DNA from: an uncultured Atopostipes sp.
Lineage (GTDB): Bacteria > Bacillota > Bacilli > Lactobacillales > Carnobacteriaceae_A
NCBI GenBank assembly: GCA_910588235.1
Contig: CAJUOQ010000047.1
Location: 1-13,802, forward strand
DNA: 13,802 nt
Reading direction: 5' to 3'
The notes beneath the pieces are model-generated. The model searched no databases. It was not told the DNA's origin and saw only the letters and a program-made list of their open reading frames with translations. A program made the position numbers and the translations under genes. Positions 13,755-13,802 of the stretch are shown here, one piece after another. The first letter of the stretch is position 1. Each line of letters opens with the position of its first letter.

Positions 13755-13802
13755 GTTCGCCCAGCATGGGCGAACTCTAACGGGTGCAAGTCCCGAATGC
13801 GA
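13755..13802 (+). mobile_element. 5' end of a group II intron, bacterial class C (truncated by the window)
   Basis: The last 48 bases begin GTTCGCCCAGCATGGG and continue with a TCTAACGGGTG element and AGTCCCGAA. They align almost base for base with the start of class IIC introns such as the Oceanobacillus iheyensis intron as I remember it (GTGTGCCCGGCATGGG, TCTATAGGGTG, AGTCCCGAA). GTTCGCCCA and TGGGCGAAC (13755-13763, 13767-13775) can pair, as can CGGG with CCCG around 13781-13795. The start GTTCG departs from the GUGYG consensus. Class IIC introns typically insert just after intrinsic terminator hairpins, which is exactly the position here. The ribozyme body and any reverse transcriptase lie beyond the window. 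Confidence 0.82.

Noticed and set aside
1..13802. tRNA, rRNA, CRISPR, toxin-antitoxin, prophage or defence genes
   Set aside because: Read through both strands and the intergenic gaps (all under 300 bases) without finding cloverleaf-like arms, spaced direct repeats, integrases or nuclease clusters.

Overview
The window looks like ordinary low-GC Firmicute chromosome, most likely Lactobacillales. The evidence is AT-rich DNA, AGGAGG-type ribosome sites, several GTG/TTG starts, sigma-A promoters and strong U-tailed terminators. The gene set also fits: SodA, a PBP2b-type transpeptidase, L33, a membrane rhomboid next to a ROK glucokinase, Zur, S21 and YqeY. From memory, much of this is a condensed version of the B. 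subtilis yqf-yqg-yqh neighbourhood (cshB, zur, the DUF1189 gene yqgB, sodA, pbpA, rpmGA, gluP, glcK, yqhL, then yqfL and rpsU-yqeY). I cannot place the genus. Aerococcaceae or Carnobacteriaceae would fit, but this is a guess.

Layout, left to right. Bases 1-84 hold the last 27 codons of an unidentified + strand gene, converging on zwf (glucose-6-phosphate dehydrogenase, - strand). Next is a divergent cshB-type DEAD-box RNA helicase (+), which converges on a DUF1189 membrane protein (-). A divergent ECF vitamin-transporter S component (+) follows, then sodA (+) and a class B penicillin-binding protein (+). rpmG (L33, - strand) was found by direct translation. After it come a beta-carbonic anhydrase (+) and a rhomboid protease - glucokinase - membrane-anchored rhodanese-like run (+). 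PpsR (- strand) converges on that run and is divergent from zur. The right end is rpsU and yqeY (+), followed immediately by what looks like the 5' end of a group II intron of bacterial class C, cut by the window edge.

Most genes are housekeeping: glucose phosphorylation and the first pentose-phosphate step (glcK, zwf), superoxide defence (sodA), elongation-type peptidoglycan cross-linking, ribosomal proteins, RNA remodelling and zinc regulation. Convergent pairs are separated by shared bidirectional terminators, some with a stop codon inside the hairpin. Several genes have a better start than the longest open frame suggests (zwf, DUF1189, ECF S, PBP, glcK).

I found no CRISPR array, tRNA, rRNA, phage genes or defence island, and no convincing unknown multi-gene system. 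The items most worth a second look are the terminator-targeting group IIC intron end, a short ORF in the long rpsU leader that overlaps the rpsU start, a rhodanese with no cysteine at all, an L33 that has lost one zinc-ribbon cysteine beside a palindromic promoter, and the compacted gluP-glcK locus.
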